A stretch of 64,000 bases of DNA, from positions 2,583,001 through 2,647,000 of the forward strand of contig NZ_CP052859.1 of NCBI RefSeq assembly GCF_012935695.1. The letters are read 5' to 3'. The notes under the pieces were generated by a model that was given only the letters and a program-made list of their open reading frames with translations, made no database searches and was not told the origin of the DNA. The translations under genes were made by a program, and so were the position numbers. The stretch is from Pseudomonas sp. ADAK18. GTDB lineage: Bacteria > Pseudomonadota > Gammaproteobacteria > Pseudomonadales > Pseudomonadaceae. Shown piece after piece: positions 1-10,583 of the stretch (positions are counted from its first letter, which is position 1; every line of letters begins with the position of its first letter).

Positions 1-1033
1 CGTGGCCGCCAACACTTCCGGTGGTGCCGCCGGAGGCAGTTCCTACGGGCAATCCCTCAAGGACGACTCGGCCCCCGCTCAAAGCGTGAGCAATCTGTAC
101 AACGAGGCCAGCGGTTTCTTCGGCAACGGCAAGTTCAGCTTTGAAACCGGCGTCACCTATGCCCGCTACGATGCCCGTCAGTTGACCCTCAATGGCTTTC
201 TGGCGCTGGACTCGATCTTCCTCGGCAATATCAACCTGGACCGAATCAAGTCTGATAGTTGGACTGTGGACCTGACCGGGCGCTACAACCTCGATAATCG
301 CTGGCAGTTCGATGTGAACGTGCCCGTGGTGTATCGCGAATCGACCTACCAGTCCGGTGGCGCCAATGGCGGCAGCGGTACGGCGACCTCTGAAGAGTCG
401 GTCAGCCGCAACCCGACCATTGGCGACGTCAACTTTGGCGTGGCCTACAAGTTCCTCGACGAATCAGCCAGCCTCCCGGACGCGGTCGTTTCGTTGCGGC
501 TCAAGGCGCCCACCGGTGAAGATCCGTTCGGTATCAAGCTGGTGCAATCACCCAACAACACCAACCTGTATGTGCCGGAGAACCTGCCCACCGGTAACGG
601 CGTCTGGTCGATCACTCCCGGCATCTCGCTGGTCAAGACCTTTGACCCTGCGGTGTTGTTCGGCTCACTTTCCTACACCCATAACCTTGAAGAGTCCTTT
701 GGTGACATCAGCTCCACGGTCAACCAAAAGGTCCCCGGCAAAGTGCGGTTGGGTGACAGCTTCCAGATCGGCGCTGGCGTGGCCTTTGCCTTGAACGAAA
801 AGATGAGTATGTCGTTCTCGGTCTCCGACCTGGTGCAACGCAAGAGCAAACTCAAGCCTGACGGCGGCGACTGGCAGTCGGTGGTATCCAGCGATGCCAA
901 CGCCGGCTATTTCAACGTCGGCATGACCATCGCCGCGAGCGACAACCTGACCATCGTGCCTAACCTGGCCATCGGGATCACGCCGGATGCGCCGTCCTTC
1001 AGCTTCAGCCTGAAGTTCCCTTACTACTTCTAA
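1..1033 (+). CDS. Outer-membrane beta-barrel protein (transporter-like), 5' truncated
   Basis: The frame is open from the window edge, so the N-terminus and signal peptide are missing; about 343 residues are visible. After a Gly/Ser-rich stretch the protein is built of alternating amphipathic strands (for example [11 protein letters not shown] and [11 protein letters not shown]) and ends in FKFPYYF, the terminal aromatic residue expected for an outer-membrane barrel. A strong terminator follows directly. The gene converges on a VpsR-type sigma-54 activator. Related barrel genes in Pseudomonas sit beside sigma-54 activators and C39 peptidases in functional-amyloid (Fap) type loci. A FapF-like secretion pore is therefore one reading, but this rests on memory of context and the rest of the locus lies outside the window. 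The barrel call is fairly safe; the substrate is unknown. Confidence 0.6.
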   Translation, partial: VAANTSGGAAGGSSYGQSLKDDSAPAQSVSNLYNEASGFFGNGKFSFETGVTYARYDARQLTLNGFLALDSIFLGNINLDRIKSDSWTVDLTGRYNLDNRWQFDVNVPVVYRESTYQSGGANGGSGTATSEESVSRNPTIGDVNFGVAYKFLDESASLPDAVVSLRLKAPTGEDPFGIKLVQSPNNTNLYVPENLPTGNGVWSITPGISLVKTFDPAVLFGSLSYTHNLEESFGDISSTVNQKVPGKVRLGDSFQIGAGVAFALNEKMSMSFSVSDLVQRKSKLKPDGGDWQSVVSSDANAGYFNVGMTIAASDNLTIVPNLAIGITPDAPSFSFSLKFPYYF

Positions 1034-1047
1034 GCCCAAACAAAAGG

Positions 1048-1087
1048 AAAAGCCCCGTAACGATAAGGGTCGTTACGGGGCTTTTTT
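1048..1087. terminator. Bidirectional intrinsic terminator between convergent genes
   Basis: A 12-bp stem AGCCCCGTAACG pairs with CGTTACGGGGCT around an 8-nt loop, with A-rich sequence on the left and a T-tract on the right. It can therefore end both the barrel gene (plus strand) and the sigma-54 regulator (minus strand). Confidence 0.9.
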
Positions 1088-1094
1088 ACCCACC

Positions 1095-2420
1095 CTAGCG
1101 GATCTGGTGTTTGTGCAACAACCGGTAGAACGTCGGCCGGGACACCCCCAGCACACGGGCCGCGACACTCAGGTTGTCGCTATGCCGGTTGAGCACGTCA
1201 CACAGCGCCTGGCGTTCGGCGCGGTGCTTGTAATCTTCCAGGGTTGCCATTGGCAAGGCGATGGACTGGTGGCTTTGCAGCCCCAGATCCATGGCTTCGA
1301 TCTGCCGCCCTTCGGCCAGGACCAGACCACGGCGTACCCGATTGGCCAATTCCCGCACATTGCCTGGCCATGCATGTTTACCCATGGCCACCAGCGCGTC
1401 CTCGCTGAAACTGCGGGGACGGCGGCCGGTTTCGCGGCTGTAGAAATGGGAAAAATGACTGGCCAGCATGCCTACGTCACCGTGGCGCTCACGCAGGGGC
1501 GCGGTCATCACCTGCAGGACATTGAGCCGGTAATACAAATCTTCGCGAAAGGTGCCCTTCTCAATCGCAGCTTCCAGATCGACGTGGGTCGCTGCCAATA
1601 CCCGTACATCCACCGGAATCGGCTGGCTGCCCCCCACCCGCTCGATGTGCTTTTCCTGGAGAAACCGTAGCAGGTTGGCTTGCAACTCCATGGGCAAGTC
1701 GCCGATTTCATCGAGAAACAAGGTGCCGCCATGGGCGGCCTCGATCCTCCCGACCTTGCGCTGGTGCGCGCCAGTGAACGCGCCCTTTTCATGCCCAAAC
1801 AGTTCGGATTGGATCAGGTGCTCGGGAATCGCCCCGCAGTTGATAGCCACGAAGGGCTTGGCATGGCGCTGGGATTGCCGATGCAAGGTTCTGGCGACCA
1901 GCTCCTTGCCAGTACCGCTGTCGCCCCGAATCAATACCGGCGATTCGGTGGGCGCCAGTTTAGCCAGCAGTTTGCGCAGTTCGCGGATCGGCCGGCTGTC
2001 CCCCAACAGCTCATGCTCCTGCTGCTCAACCTGGGTATTACCCTGCCCCCGTAGCCGTGCCATGCCAAACGCGCGGCCCAAGGTCACCTGAACTCGGGAC
2101 ACGTCGAACGGTAACGTGTGGAAATCGAAGAACCACTCGCAGACAAAGTCTCCGACGTTTTGCAGGCGCAACATCTCCGGACTCAGTACCGCAATCCATT
2201 CGGTACCGCTGCGACTGATCAATTCCTTGACTGCTTCGGGTCGATCCAGATGAAACGGTTGTAGGCGCAATAGCCCTACATCACAGGACCGATCCCCTAC
2301 GGCTTCCAAGGTGCAACTGTCCACATCCCACCCCACTGTGCGTAAACCGGGCAGTAACCGGTGGCAATCATCGCAGGGATCGACCACAAGCAGGCTACGC
2401 AGGGTAGGTGTAACGACCAT
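1095..2420 (-). CDS. Sigma-54-dependent Fis-family activator with VpsR-type N-terminal domain
   Basis: This 441-aa bacterial enhancer-binding protein activates RNA polymerase carrying sigma-54. Residues 1-125 form a degenerate receiver-like domain of the VpsR type. Residues about 135-370 are the AAA+ domain, with Walker A GDSGTGKE, the sigma-54 contact loop GAFTGA, and Walker B GGTLFLDEIGD. The C-terminus is a Fis-type helix-turn-helix (SVAARVLGVSRPTFYRL). The ATG at 2420 has AAGGAA 6 nt upstream. The gene converges on the outer-membrane barrel gene across a shared terminator. VpsR and FleQ relatives control biofilm or exopolysaccharide genes, so a role in cell-surface expression is plausible. 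Which promoter it controls cannot be read here. Confidence 0.85.
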   Translation of the reverse strand: MVVTPTLRSLLVVDPCDDCHRLLPGLRTVGWDVDSCTLEAVGDRSCDVGLLRLQPFHLDRPEAVKELISRSGTEWIAVLSPEMLRLQNVGDFVCEWFFDFHTLPFDVSRVQVTLGRAFGMARLRGQGNTQVEQQEHELLGDSRPIRELRKLLAKLAPTESPVLIRGDSGTGKELVARTLHRQSQRHAKPFVAINCGAIPEHLIQSELFGHEKGAFTGAHQRKVGRIEAAHGGTLFLDEIGDLPMELQANLLRFLQEKHIERVGGSQPIPVDVRVLAATHVDLEAAIEKGTFREDLYYRLNVLQVMTAPLRERHGDVGMLASHFSHFYSRETGRRPRSFSEDALVAMGKHAWPGNVRELANRVRRGLVLAEGRQIEAMDLGLQSHQSIALPMATLEDYKHRAERQALCDVLNRHSDNLSVAARVLGVSRPTFYRLLHKHQIR

Positions 2421-2751
2421 GACTATTCCTTGGCGTCAAAATCATTAAAGTTATTTAGAAACAGTAGTTTGTGAATGCTGTCGGTAACCCTAGCAAGATC
2501 TTGACGCCGGCTTGTATCGTTTGGCTATAAAGCTGTCAAAAAAACGATTTTTTTGTGAGACGGAAAGCCAGTCCCGTCTTTCACCAAACTTTCAAAGGCG
2601 CGCCTTACATGACCCTAATCACGGAAAGTTGAAAATTGTTGTTCTAACATGTGACCCGCACCCCGCCATCGTGCATCAGTACAAGTACAAGCCGAACGGT
2701 AAGCCCAACCGACGGCAGATCATTTGATTGGGCATTTAGCGAGAAGACCCT
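2421..2751. other. 331-bp intergenic region, probable promoter zone
   Basis: This AT-richer spacer separates the divergent sigma-54 regulator and the 86-aa gene. A weak sigma-70-like pair, TTGACG at 2501 and CTATAA at 2525 (18-bp spacer), points toward the plus-strand gene. A 71-codon open frame at 2512-2727 has no ribosome-binding site or recognisable composition and is not called. Nothing else was recognised. Confidence 0.35.
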
Positions 2752-3012
2752 ATGAACGCCCCGCTCCGTATCAACGAAGCACTTTTGATTGCAGACCGCG
2801 CCTTCAAACCCTTTCAGTGTGTGGCTTGGGCCGACGGTAACGGCGAACTCAGCCTGACCGTCATCGACCGGACCAATACCCGTATTGGCCGCAAACAGGT
2901 GTCATCCAGTACTTACTCCGATCCGGCACAGTTGGAAGACCTGCTTATTCAAGCGCGTTCCGAACTGAGTAAAGAAGGCTACACCCTGCAATCCTGGGAC
3001 ATGCCCAAGTAA
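2752..3012 (+). CDS. Conserved hypothetical protein, 86 aa
   Basis: I do not recognise a named family. The product is a small soluble protein with no signal peptide or membrane segment. It begins MNAPLRINEALLIADRAF and has an alternating hydrophobic pattern (LSLTVIDRTNTRIG) like a small beta-sheet with C-terminal helix. GAGAAG lies about 8 nt upstream of the ATG. A 30-bp hairpin follows the stop, so it is probably monocistronic. Codon use matches the neighbours, which supports a real gene. Function unknown. Confidence 0.65.
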   Translation: MNAPLRINEALLIADRAFKPFQCVAWADGNGELSLTVIDRTNTRIGRKQVSSSTYSDPAQLEDLLIQARSELSKEGYTLQSWDMPK

Positions 3013-3024
3013 CACAAGACGCTA

Positions 3025-3054
3025 GCGAGTGACGGAACATGTTCTGTCACTCGC
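3025..3054 (+). terminator. Hairpin after the 86-aa gene
   Basis: GCGAGTGAC and GTCACTCGC form the outer stem, and an inner GAAC/GTTC extends it. Only a weak pyrimidine run (CTTCTT) follows, so this is a likely but not canonical intrinsic terminator. Confidence 0.6.
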
Positions 3055-3193
3055 CTTCTTGGTCTAACGATTAGAACCCGTTACCAACACTTTTCCCGCT
3101 ACTTGCCAACTAACGCCAAAATAAATCCCACCGCGACTTGATCTTCTCTCCTCGCTGCGGCACGTTGCGCGCTTCTGCACAAAGGAGCCCCTC

Positions 3194-4696
3194 ATGTCTG
3201 AATCAATGGCCCAGGCCTTTACCCATAACTTCCTCGGTCATTCGCCCCGTTGGTACAAGGCCTGCATTCTTGCCTTTCTGATCCTCAATCCAATGGTGCT
3301 CTGGGCATTCGGTCCTGTAGCCGCCGGCTGGCTGCTGGTGGCCGAGTTTATTTTCACCCTGGCCATGGCACTGCAGTGCTATCCGTTGATGCCCGGCGGC
3401 CTGTTAATGGTCGAAGCCTTGCTGTTACGAATGACAACGCCCGAAGCGCTGTACGACGAATTGCTGCACAACTTCCCGGTAATCCTGCTGCTGATGTTCA
3501 TGGTCGCCGGCATCTATTTCATGAAGGATTTGCTGCTGTTTCTGTTCTCACGATTGCTGTTGGGGGTTCGATCGAAGGCGCTGCTGGGGCTGATGTTTTG
3601 CTTTCTGTCGGCATTTCTCTCGGCCTTCCTCGATGCATTGACTGTGACCGCCGTGATCATCAGCGCGGCCGTGGGTTTCTATTCGGTGTATCACCGCGTC
3701 GCGTCCGGCAATGACCCGCGCCAGGACAGCGAATTCAGCGATGACCAACACTTGCCCGCCTTGCACCATGCCGACCTGGAACAGTTCCGCGCCTTCCTGC
3801 GCAGCCTGCTGATGCACGGCGCGGTCGGAACGGCCCTCGGCGGCGTGTGTACCCTGGTAGGCGAACCACAGAACCTGTTGATCGGCCATGAGATGGGCTG
3901 GAACTTCAGCCAGTTCTTCAGCCGAATCGCGCCCGTGTCTTTACCGGTGCTGGCTGCCGGCCTGATCACCTGTGTACTGCTGGAGAAACTGCGCTGGTTC
4001 GGATATGGCACGCTGTTGCCGGACAACGTGCGCCAGGTGCTGGCCAATTACGCCCAAGAGGACAACGCCGAACGCACCCCGCGCCAGCGTGCGGCCTTGA
4101 TCGTCCAGGGCCTGGCAGCCTTGATTCTGATTGCCGGGCTGGCGTTTCACGTCGCTGAGGTGGGCCTGATCGGCTTGCTGGTAATCGTGTTGATCACCGC
4201 CTTCACTGGCATCACCGAAGAGCATCGCATCGGCAACGCGTTCAAGGACGCCCTGCCCTTTACTGCGCTGCTGGTGGTGTTCTTCGCCGTAGTAGCCGTG
4301 ATTCACGATCAACAGCTGTTCACCCCGTTGATCCAGTGGGTGCTGGCGCTGCCTGCCGATCAACAACCAGGGATGCTGTTTATCGCCAATGGGCTGTTGT
4401 CGGCCATCAGCGATAACGTCTTCGTGGCGACGATCTACATCACCGAGGTCAAACAGGCATTTGTTTCCGGGCACATGAGCCGCGAGCATTTCGAAACCCT
4501 GGCGATTGCCATCAACACCGGTACCAATTTGCCTAGCGTAGCGACACCTAATGGCCAGGCGGCGTTTCTGTTTTTGCTGACGTCGGCGATTGCACCGTTG
4601 ATTCGCCTGTCGTACGGACGAATGGTGTGGATGGCGCTGCCGTATACGGTGGTGATGGGATTACTGGGCTGGTACGCGGTGAGTTACTGGCTGTAA
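3194..4696 (+). CDS. nhaB: Na+/H+ antiporter NhaB
   Basis: This 500-aa inner-membrane protein exchanges sodium for protons and supports pH and sodium homeostasis. It matches NhaB in length and sequence: the start is [18 protein letters not shown], the body has about a dozen hydrophobic segments, and it has the NhaB regions [15 protein letters not shown] and [18 protein letters not shown]. The conserved acidic and polar residues in these membrane segments (GEPQN, SDN) fit ion binding. AAAGGAG lies 6-7 nt before the ATG. It is transcribed alone and converges on the HAD phosphatase gene across a short palindrome. Identification is secure. Confidence 0.95.
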   Translation: MSESMAQAFTHNFLGHSPRWYKACILAFLILNPMVLWAFGPVAAGWLLVAEFIFTLAMALQCYPLMPGGLLMVEALLLRMTTPEALYDELLHNFPVILLLMFMVAGIYFMKDLLLFLFSRLLLGVRSKALLGLMFCFLSAFLSAFLDALTVTAVIISAAVGFYSVYHRVASGNDPRQDSEFSDDQHLPALHHADLEQFRAFLRSLLMHGAVGTALGGVCTLVGEPQNLLIGHEMGWNFSQFFSRIAPVSLPVLAAGLITCVLLEKLRWFGYGTLLPDNVRQVLANYAQEDNAERTPRQRAALIVQGLAALILIAGLAFHVAEVGLIGLLVIVLITAFTGITEEHRIGNAFKDALPFTALLVVFFAVVAVIHDQQLFTPLIQWVLALPADQQPGMLFIANGLLSAISDNVFVATIYITEVKQAFVSGHMSREHFETLAIAINTGTNLPSVATPNGQAAFLFLLTSAIAPLIRLSYGRMVWMALPYTVVMGLLGWYAVSYWL

Positions 4697-4705
4697 AGAG
4701 AGAAG

Positions 4706-4725
4706 GAGGCTGCAATTGCAGCCTC
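4706..4725. terminator. Perfect palindrome between nhaB and HAD phosphatase gene
   Basis: A 20-bp perfect dyad (GAGGCTGCAA / TTGCAGCCTC) lies between the two convergent stop codons. AT-rich sequence on both sides makes a weak two-way terminator likely. Confidence 0.6.
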
Positions 4726-4729
4726 ATTA

Positions 4730-5554
4730 TCATCGAGCCGAAAGAATAAACCGCTCGATCGCTTCCGCCGCGCCGTCCTCGACATTACTGCCGGTGACCA
4801 CCGAGGCTTGCTGCTTGACCACTTCCTCGGCCTGACCCATGGCTATTGATAACCCGGCCACATGAAACATGGCTGGGTCATTGCCGCCGTCACCGATGGC
4901 CGCTGTCTGCTCCAACGGAACGCCCAGGTATGCCGCCAGGGTTTTCAGAGCCTCGCCCTTGTTGGCCTTCATCGCCGTCACGTCCAGGAACACCGGCTGT
5001 GAACGGGAGACCTGGGCCACCCCTTTGACCTTGGGCAACAGCTGCGCTTCCAACTCGATCAGCAATTGAGTGTTGGTACTGGCGGCGACGATCTTGTTGA
5101 CCCGATCCAGATACGGCTCGAAGCTCTCGACCACAATCGGCCCATAACCCAAGCCGTGCTCCTCCCGGACCGCCATCGGGCCGCCCGGATCGCGACGCAG
5201 CCAGTCACCGTCGGCAAACAACCAGACTTCAACGTCAGGCTGTTCAGAAAACAAAGCCAGGGCAATCAACGCCGCCTCGGCCGGCAGGTGATGGGAAACC
5301 AACACGCTGCCGTCAGGATTGACCAGCGTACCGCCATTAAAACCCGCTATCGGCACGTCGACGCCCAATGCCTCAGCCTGTTGCAACATGGCCTTGGGCG
5401 GGCGCCCGCTGGCCAGGCTGAAGAACACCCCGGCGTCGCGCAGCGCGCGAACCGTATCGATGGTGTACTGACTGAGACTGTGATCCGGATGCAACAACGT
5501 GCCGTCCATATCACTCAGGACAAACCGGATGGGATGGCTCGGTACGTCACTCAT
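4730..5554 (-). CDS. Cof-type HAD-superfamily phosphatase
   Basis: This 274-aa hydrolase belongs to the Cof/YidA branch of the HAD superfamily, which dephosphorylates sugar phosphates and similar metabolites. Motif I is VLSDMDGTLLHPDH near residue 12, with the nucleophilic and general acid Asp pair. A large type-IIB cap fills the middle. Motif IV is near the C-terminus (AAIGDGGNDPAMF). Its ATG overlaps the zwf stop codon by 4 nt (ATGA), so it is the last gene of gnd-zwf-HAD. That position suggests clearance of a phosphorylated intermediate of the Entner-Doudoroff or pentose phosphate steps, which is inference only. Confidence 0.9.
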   Translation of the reverse strand: MSDVPSHPIRFVLSDMDGTLLHPDHSLSQYTIDTVRALRDAGVFFSLASGRPPKAMLQQAEALGVDVPIAGFNGGTLVNPDGSVLVSHHLPAEAALIALALFSEQPDVEVWLFADGDWLRRDPGGPMAVREEHGLGYGPIVVESFEPYLDRVNKIVAASTNTQLLIELEAQLLPKVKGVAQVSRSQPVFLDVTAMKANKGEALKTLAAYLGVPLEQTAAIGDGGNDPAMFHVAGLSIAMGQAEEVVKQQASVVTGSNVEDGAAEAIERFILSAR

Positions 5555-7070
5555 CCGAGGCTGTGCCAGGTTCGGCCATCGCGAGCCAGCAACTCATCCG
5601 CCGCCGCCGGACCATCTTCCCCAGCCTTGTAAGCTTGAATACCGTCATCTTCCTTCCAGGCATCCAGGAATGGCTGCACCGCTCGCCAGCCGTTCTCGAT
5701 GTTGTCGGCACGCTGGAACAAGGTTTGATCACCGGTCAGGCAGTCGTAGATCAGGGTTTCGTAACCCGTCGACGGCTGCATCTCGAAGAAGTCCTTGTAG
5801 GCAAAACCCAGCTCGATGTTGGCCATGTCCAGGGTCGGCCCAGGCTTTTTCGCCAGCAGGTCGAACCACATGCCTTCATTGGGCTGGATCTGGATCTTCA
5901 GGTACGTGGCCTTCAGCTCATCGACCTCAGTGTCGCGGAACTGTGCATAAGGCGCAGGCTTGAAGCAGATAACGATTTCGGTGTCGCGAATGCTCATGCG
6001 CTTGCCGGTACGCAGATAAAACGGCACACCGACCCAGCGCCAATTGTCGATCATCACCTTGAGGGCGACGAAGGTCTCGGTGCTGCTGTCAGGCGCGACG
6101 TTGGCCTCTTCACGGTAACCCGGCAGTGGCTTGTCGCCGACAACGCCGGCGGTGTACTGGCCACGTACCGAGTTAGCCCGAGCGTCTTCCAGGGACCATG
6201 GGCGTATTGCACCGATCACCTTGGCTTTTTCCCCACGCACCGCATCAGCGCCAAAGGCAGCCGGCGGCTCCATGGCAACCATCGCCAGTAACTGGAACAG
6301 GTGATTGGGCACCATGTCCCGCAATGTGCCGGTGTGTTCGAAGAAACTGCCACGGGTTTCCACACCAACCGTTTCTGCGGCGGTGATTTGCACGTGGTCG
6401 ATATAGTGGTTGTTCCAGAACGCCTCGAACAGCACGTTGGAGAAACGGCTGATCAGGATGTTCTGGACCGTTTCTTTCCCCAGGTAATGGTCGATGCGAT
6501 AGATCTGCTTTTCGCTCATGACCTTAAGCAGGCAGGCGTTCAGCGCCTCGGCGGTGGCCAGGTCGGAGCCGAACGGCTTCTCGATCACCACCCGACGGAA
6601 CGCCTCGGGGGTTTCTTCCAGCAGCCCTGCACGCCCCAGGCGCTGCACCACTTCACTGAAGAAGCGTGGTGCAGTGGCCAGGTAAAACACCGCGTTGCCG
6701 GTGCCGCTGGCGGCGATTTTCGCCGCTAGGTCGCTGTAGGTGCTGTCATCGAGGAAGTCGCCCTGGACGTAGCTGATGCCCTTGGCTAACTGGGCCCATA
6801 ACTCGGGGTCCAGGGCGTCTTCGGCATTGCCCTTGACCTTGCTGGCAGCCTCGGTGCGAATGAAGTCTTCGAGTTTCTTGGCGAAGTCGGCATCGCTGAT
6901 GGCGTTGTGATCAACGCCCACAATGCGTAAACCGTCACCCAGCAAACCATCGCGGTTGAGGTTGTACAGCGCCGGCATCAGCAGGCGCTTGACCAGGTCG
7001 CCATGGGCGCCAAACAGAAACAGCGTGGTCGGTGGAGCGGGTTCGGCCTTGGGTTTCTTGCCGTTGGCGG

Positions 7071-7074
<4 letters not shown>
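5551..7074 (-). CDS. zwf: Glucose-6-phosphate 1-dehydrogenase
   Basis: This 507-aa cytosolic enzyme oxidises glucose 6-phosphate to 6-phosphogluconolactone with NAD(P)+. The N-terminal dinucleotide loop reads [17 protein letters not shown]. The catalytic substrate-binding region near residue 192 is [13 protein letters not shown], with the active His. Length is standard. The stop codon overlaps the HAD phosphatase start, and its own ATG overlaps the gnd stop (ATGA in both cases), giving the operon gnd-zwf-HAD. A second zwf linked to glucokinase and edd genes is common in pseudomonads and would lie elsewhere. Confidence 0.96.
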
Positions 7075-8051
<977 letters not shown>

Positions 8052-8329
8052 GTGCTGATGCTCCTTACTACTCATAAATACAAAAAAATGTGTGACATAG
8101 TTTATAGCGCAATGAGGCTAATGAGGGTTAGTCCAGAGCGGATTGGCATAGTTTCATGACAAATAGTGGCCATTCTTTCGCCTCTACTGCGGCAAAAGTC
8201 ACAGCGACCATGAAAAATAAAAAAGTTCCCTTGAGCAAAAAAAGAAATCAGAATTGGCACCGACTGTTGCTCGACGCTTCCCACAAGTGTCCGAGCACCG
8301 CGATGCACCGGCCATTTGCGAGGTAAGCA

Positions 8330-8506
8330 ATGAGCGCAACACAGATGACACGCCCGCCACAGACCCTCTATGTCACGATCCGTCGCGATGAACTGCGTGA
8401 CTTGAAAGATGAGCGCGACCAACTGCAACAGGAAGTCATGCGCCTGCGCTCACACTTGCAAGCCCAGCTTGAGCAGCCCTCGCCCAAACTGCCTGCGGCC
8501 TGCTGA
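8330..8506 (+). CDS. 58-aa coiled-coil microprotein
   Basis: An ATG at 8330 preceded by AGGTAAGC opens a 58-codon frame ending in TGA at 8506. The protein starts MSATQMTRPPQTLYVTIR and carries a charged heptad stretch at about residues 18-46 (LRDLKDERDQLQQEVMRL), which should form a short coiled coil. It has no signal peptide or membrane segment. Similar small proteins occur in Pseudomonas, as far as I recall, without assigned function. A GC-rich hairpin at 8517-8536 follows. Dimerisation or an adaptor role is a guess from the coiled coil. Confidence 0.65.
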   Translation: MSATQMTRPPQTLYVTIRRDELRDLKDERDQLQQEVMRLRSHLQAQLEQPSPKLPAAC

Positions 8507-8685
8507 CTACCCTGCTGCCGCTGCTCAGGCAGCGGCCGGTGCAATATGTGTCAGATTTAACTCACAAAGTTTTCACACGCCTTTCTTGATAATCCCGCGC
8601 CAAAGGGGCGCCCCCACGTGCGGGAGCCCTCCTGTCGCGCATCTGTGCGCGCGGCAACGGTGAAAATTATCGGGTGGAGCGCTGG

Positions 8686-10428
8686 ATGGCGATGTTTAAA
8701 CGCAGCACTACGTCTGCGAAAGGGTTCGATTGGTCCGGCCTCGGCTGGATGTTCCTGTTTTTCTGGTACTTCTCGGGTATTACCCAATTACTGATCCAAC
8801 TGACCGGCACTTCCGGCTTCAGCGGTTTCCGCCAGGCGTTCTTCATGAGCGCGCTGTGGCTGGCGCCCATGCTGTTGTTCCCACGGCGTTCGCGCCTGAT
8901 TGCGGCGTTGATTGGCGTAGTGCTGTGGGCCTGTTCCATGGCCAGCCTGGGTTACTTCTTCATTTACCAGCAGGAATTCTCCCAAAGCGTCATCTTCATC
9001 ATGTTCGAGTCGAACATCTCTGAAGCAGGCGAATACGCGACCCAATACTTTGCCTGGTGGATCGTCCTGGCGTTCCTCGCCCACACCGCTGTGGCGATTT
9101 TCCTGTGGACCCGAGTGCGTCCGGTCTACCTGCCACGCGGCCAAGCTATGCTGGCCGCCGCAGCCATCGTGATTGCCATCATTGGTTACCCGCTGGTCAA
9201 GCAGATCGCCAGGACCGACTCCATGGAACTGGCCATCGACCGCTTCGAAACCCGAATCGAGCCGGCAGTGCCGTGGCAGATGATCGTTGCCTACCGCCGC
9301 TACACCGAGCAACTGGACAACATGCAGGGCATGCTGGACAGCGTCAGCAAGATTCCACCGCTGACCAACCTCAAGGACAACATGGCCGGCCAACCGTCGA
9401 CCCTCGTGCTGGTGATCGGCGAGTCCACCAACCGCCAGCGTATGAGCCTGTACGGCTACCCGCGCAACACCACGCCGGAGCTGGACAAGCTGCGTGACCA
9501 GATGGCCGTGTTCGATAACGTCATCACCCCGCGCCCCTACACCATCGAGGCACTGCAACAGGTACTGACGTTCGCCGACGAAGAAAGCCCGGACCTGTAC
9601 CTCAAGACACCCTCCCTGGTCAGCGTGATGAAGCAGGCCGGCTACAAGACCTTCTGGATCACCAACCAGCAGACCATGACCAAGCGCAACACCATGCTCA
9701 CGACCTTTTCCGAACAGGCCGATGAGCAGGTGTACCTGAACAACAACCGCAACCAGAACGCCCGCCAGTACGACGGCGACGTGCTGGAACCGTTTGCCAA
9801 GGCCATGGCCGACACCGCCGAGCGCAAGTTCATCGTCGTGCACTTGCTGGGCACTCACATGAGCTACCAGTACCGTTACCCGCCGACCTTCGACAAATTC
9901 ACCGATCGCCAGGGCGTGCCGGCCGGAATCAGCGACGATCAGTTGCCGACCTACAACAGCTACGACAACGCCGTGCTGTACAACGATTTTGTGGTCTCCA
10001 GCCTGATCAAGGACTACGCCAAGACCGACCCCAATGGTTTCTTGCTGTACCTCTCCGACCACGGCGAAGACGTCTACGACTCTGCGGGCCACAACGTTTT
10101 GGGTCGTAACGAAGGCAAGCCAACGGCGCCTATGTACACCATTCCGTTCATGGCCTGGGCCTCGCCGAAGTGGCGCGAAAGCCATGACTGGAATTTTGCC
10201 GGTGACTTGCAGCGTCCCTTCAAGAGCTCGCAGTTGATTCATACCTGGGCGGACATGGCCGGCATCACTTTTGATGAGCTGGACCATAGCAAGAGCCTCG
10301 TCAGCGACAGCTTCAAGGCCCGGCCACTGATGATTGGTGATCCTTATGCCCGTCAGCAAAAGCCCTTGATTGATTTCAGCCTGCTGGCACCGAAGAAACC
10401 TGACCCGGCCAACGTCGTCGTCAAGTAA
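8686..10428 (+). CDS. cptA: Phosphoethanolamine transferase, CptA/EptA family
   Basis: This 580-aa inner-membrane enzyme adds phosphoethanolamine to lipopolysaccharide, most likely the inner core as for CptA. Five membrane helices fill about residues 15-180. A periplasmic alkaline-phosphatase-fold domain follows. The nucleophilic Thr lies in LVIGESTNRQRMSLYGY near residue 245. Metal-site motifs HLLGTHMSY and LYLSDHGEDVYDS are intact, followed by AGHN. I chose ATG 8686, which has GGAG 8 nt upstream, over an in-frame GTG at 8674. The gene stands alone with a terminator hairpin after it. Which sugar or lipid is modified is inference from subfamily resemblance. Confidence 0.85.
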   Translation: MAMFKRSTTSAKGFDWSGLGWMFLFFWYFSGITQLLIQLTGTSGFSGFRQAFFMSALWLAPMLLFPRRSRLIAALIGVVLWACSMASLGYFFIYQQEFSQSVIFIMFESNISEAGEYATQYFAWWIVLAFLAHTAVAIFLWTRVRPVYLPRGQAMLAAAAIVIAIIGYPLVKQIARTDSMELAIDRFETRIEPAVPWQMIVAYRRYTEQLDNMQGMLDSVSKIPPLTNLKDNMAGQPSTLVLVIGESTNRQRMSLYGYPRNTTPELDKLRDQMAVFDNVITPRPYTIEALQQVLTFADEESPDLYLKTPSLVSVMKQAGYKTFWITNQQTMTKRNTMLTTFSEQADEQVYLNNNRNQNARQYDGDVLEPFAKAMADTAERKFIVVHLLGTHMSYQYRYPPTFDKFTDRQGVPAGISDDQLPTYNSYDNAVLYNDFVVSSLIKDYAKTDPNGFLLYLSDHGEDVYDSAGHNVLGRNEGKPTAPMYTIPFMAWASPKWRESHDWNFAGDLQRPFKSSQLIHTWADMAGITFDELDHSKSLVSDSFKARPLMIGDPYARQQKPLIDFSLLAPKKPDPANVVVK

Positions 10429-10439
10429 CTCACACCCAC

Positions 10440-10469
10440 GGGTTTCACCTGCGCAACGCGGTGAAGCCC
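10440..10469 (+). terminator. Hairpin after cptA
   Basis: GGGTTTCACC and GGTGAAGCCC form a 10-bp stem with one G-T pair around a 10-nt loop. The sequence GATGTTTCTT follows, a modest T-rich tail. Confidence 0.65.
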
Positions 10470-10488
10470 GATGTTTCTTACACGCAAA

Positions 10489-10507
10489 GATAATAATTAT
10501 TCTCGTT
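10489..10507 (+). promoter_or_regulatory. Fur-box-like operator before the siderophore receptor
   Basis: GATAATAATTATTCTCGTT matches the 19-bp Fur consensus well in its left half and centre and lies 77 nt before the receptor start codon. Iron-repressed control of a TonB-dependent siderophore receptor is expected. The right half of the dyad is weak. Confidence 0.6.
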
Positions 10508-10583
10508 TAAAGCTAAAGATCCCCGCCTCCCTTCGTCTTTGAGCCAATGGCATTTTTTCAAAGACGACAAGGAGTTCGCTGCG

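Noticed and set aside
2512..2727. 71-codon frame in the 2.4-2.75 kb gap
   Set aside because: No ribosome-binding site, odd composition, and no recognisable family.
8052..8329. HexR operator upstream of gnd
   Set aside because: No sequence close to the HexR consensus dyad was found in this gap, although HexR control of zwf is known in pseudomonads.
8788..10359. 523-codon open frame antisense to cptA
   Set aside because: It mirrors the coding frame of a well-supported gene; its Val/Gly/Gln/His-rich composition and lack of a ribosome-binding site mark it as a GC-bias shadow.
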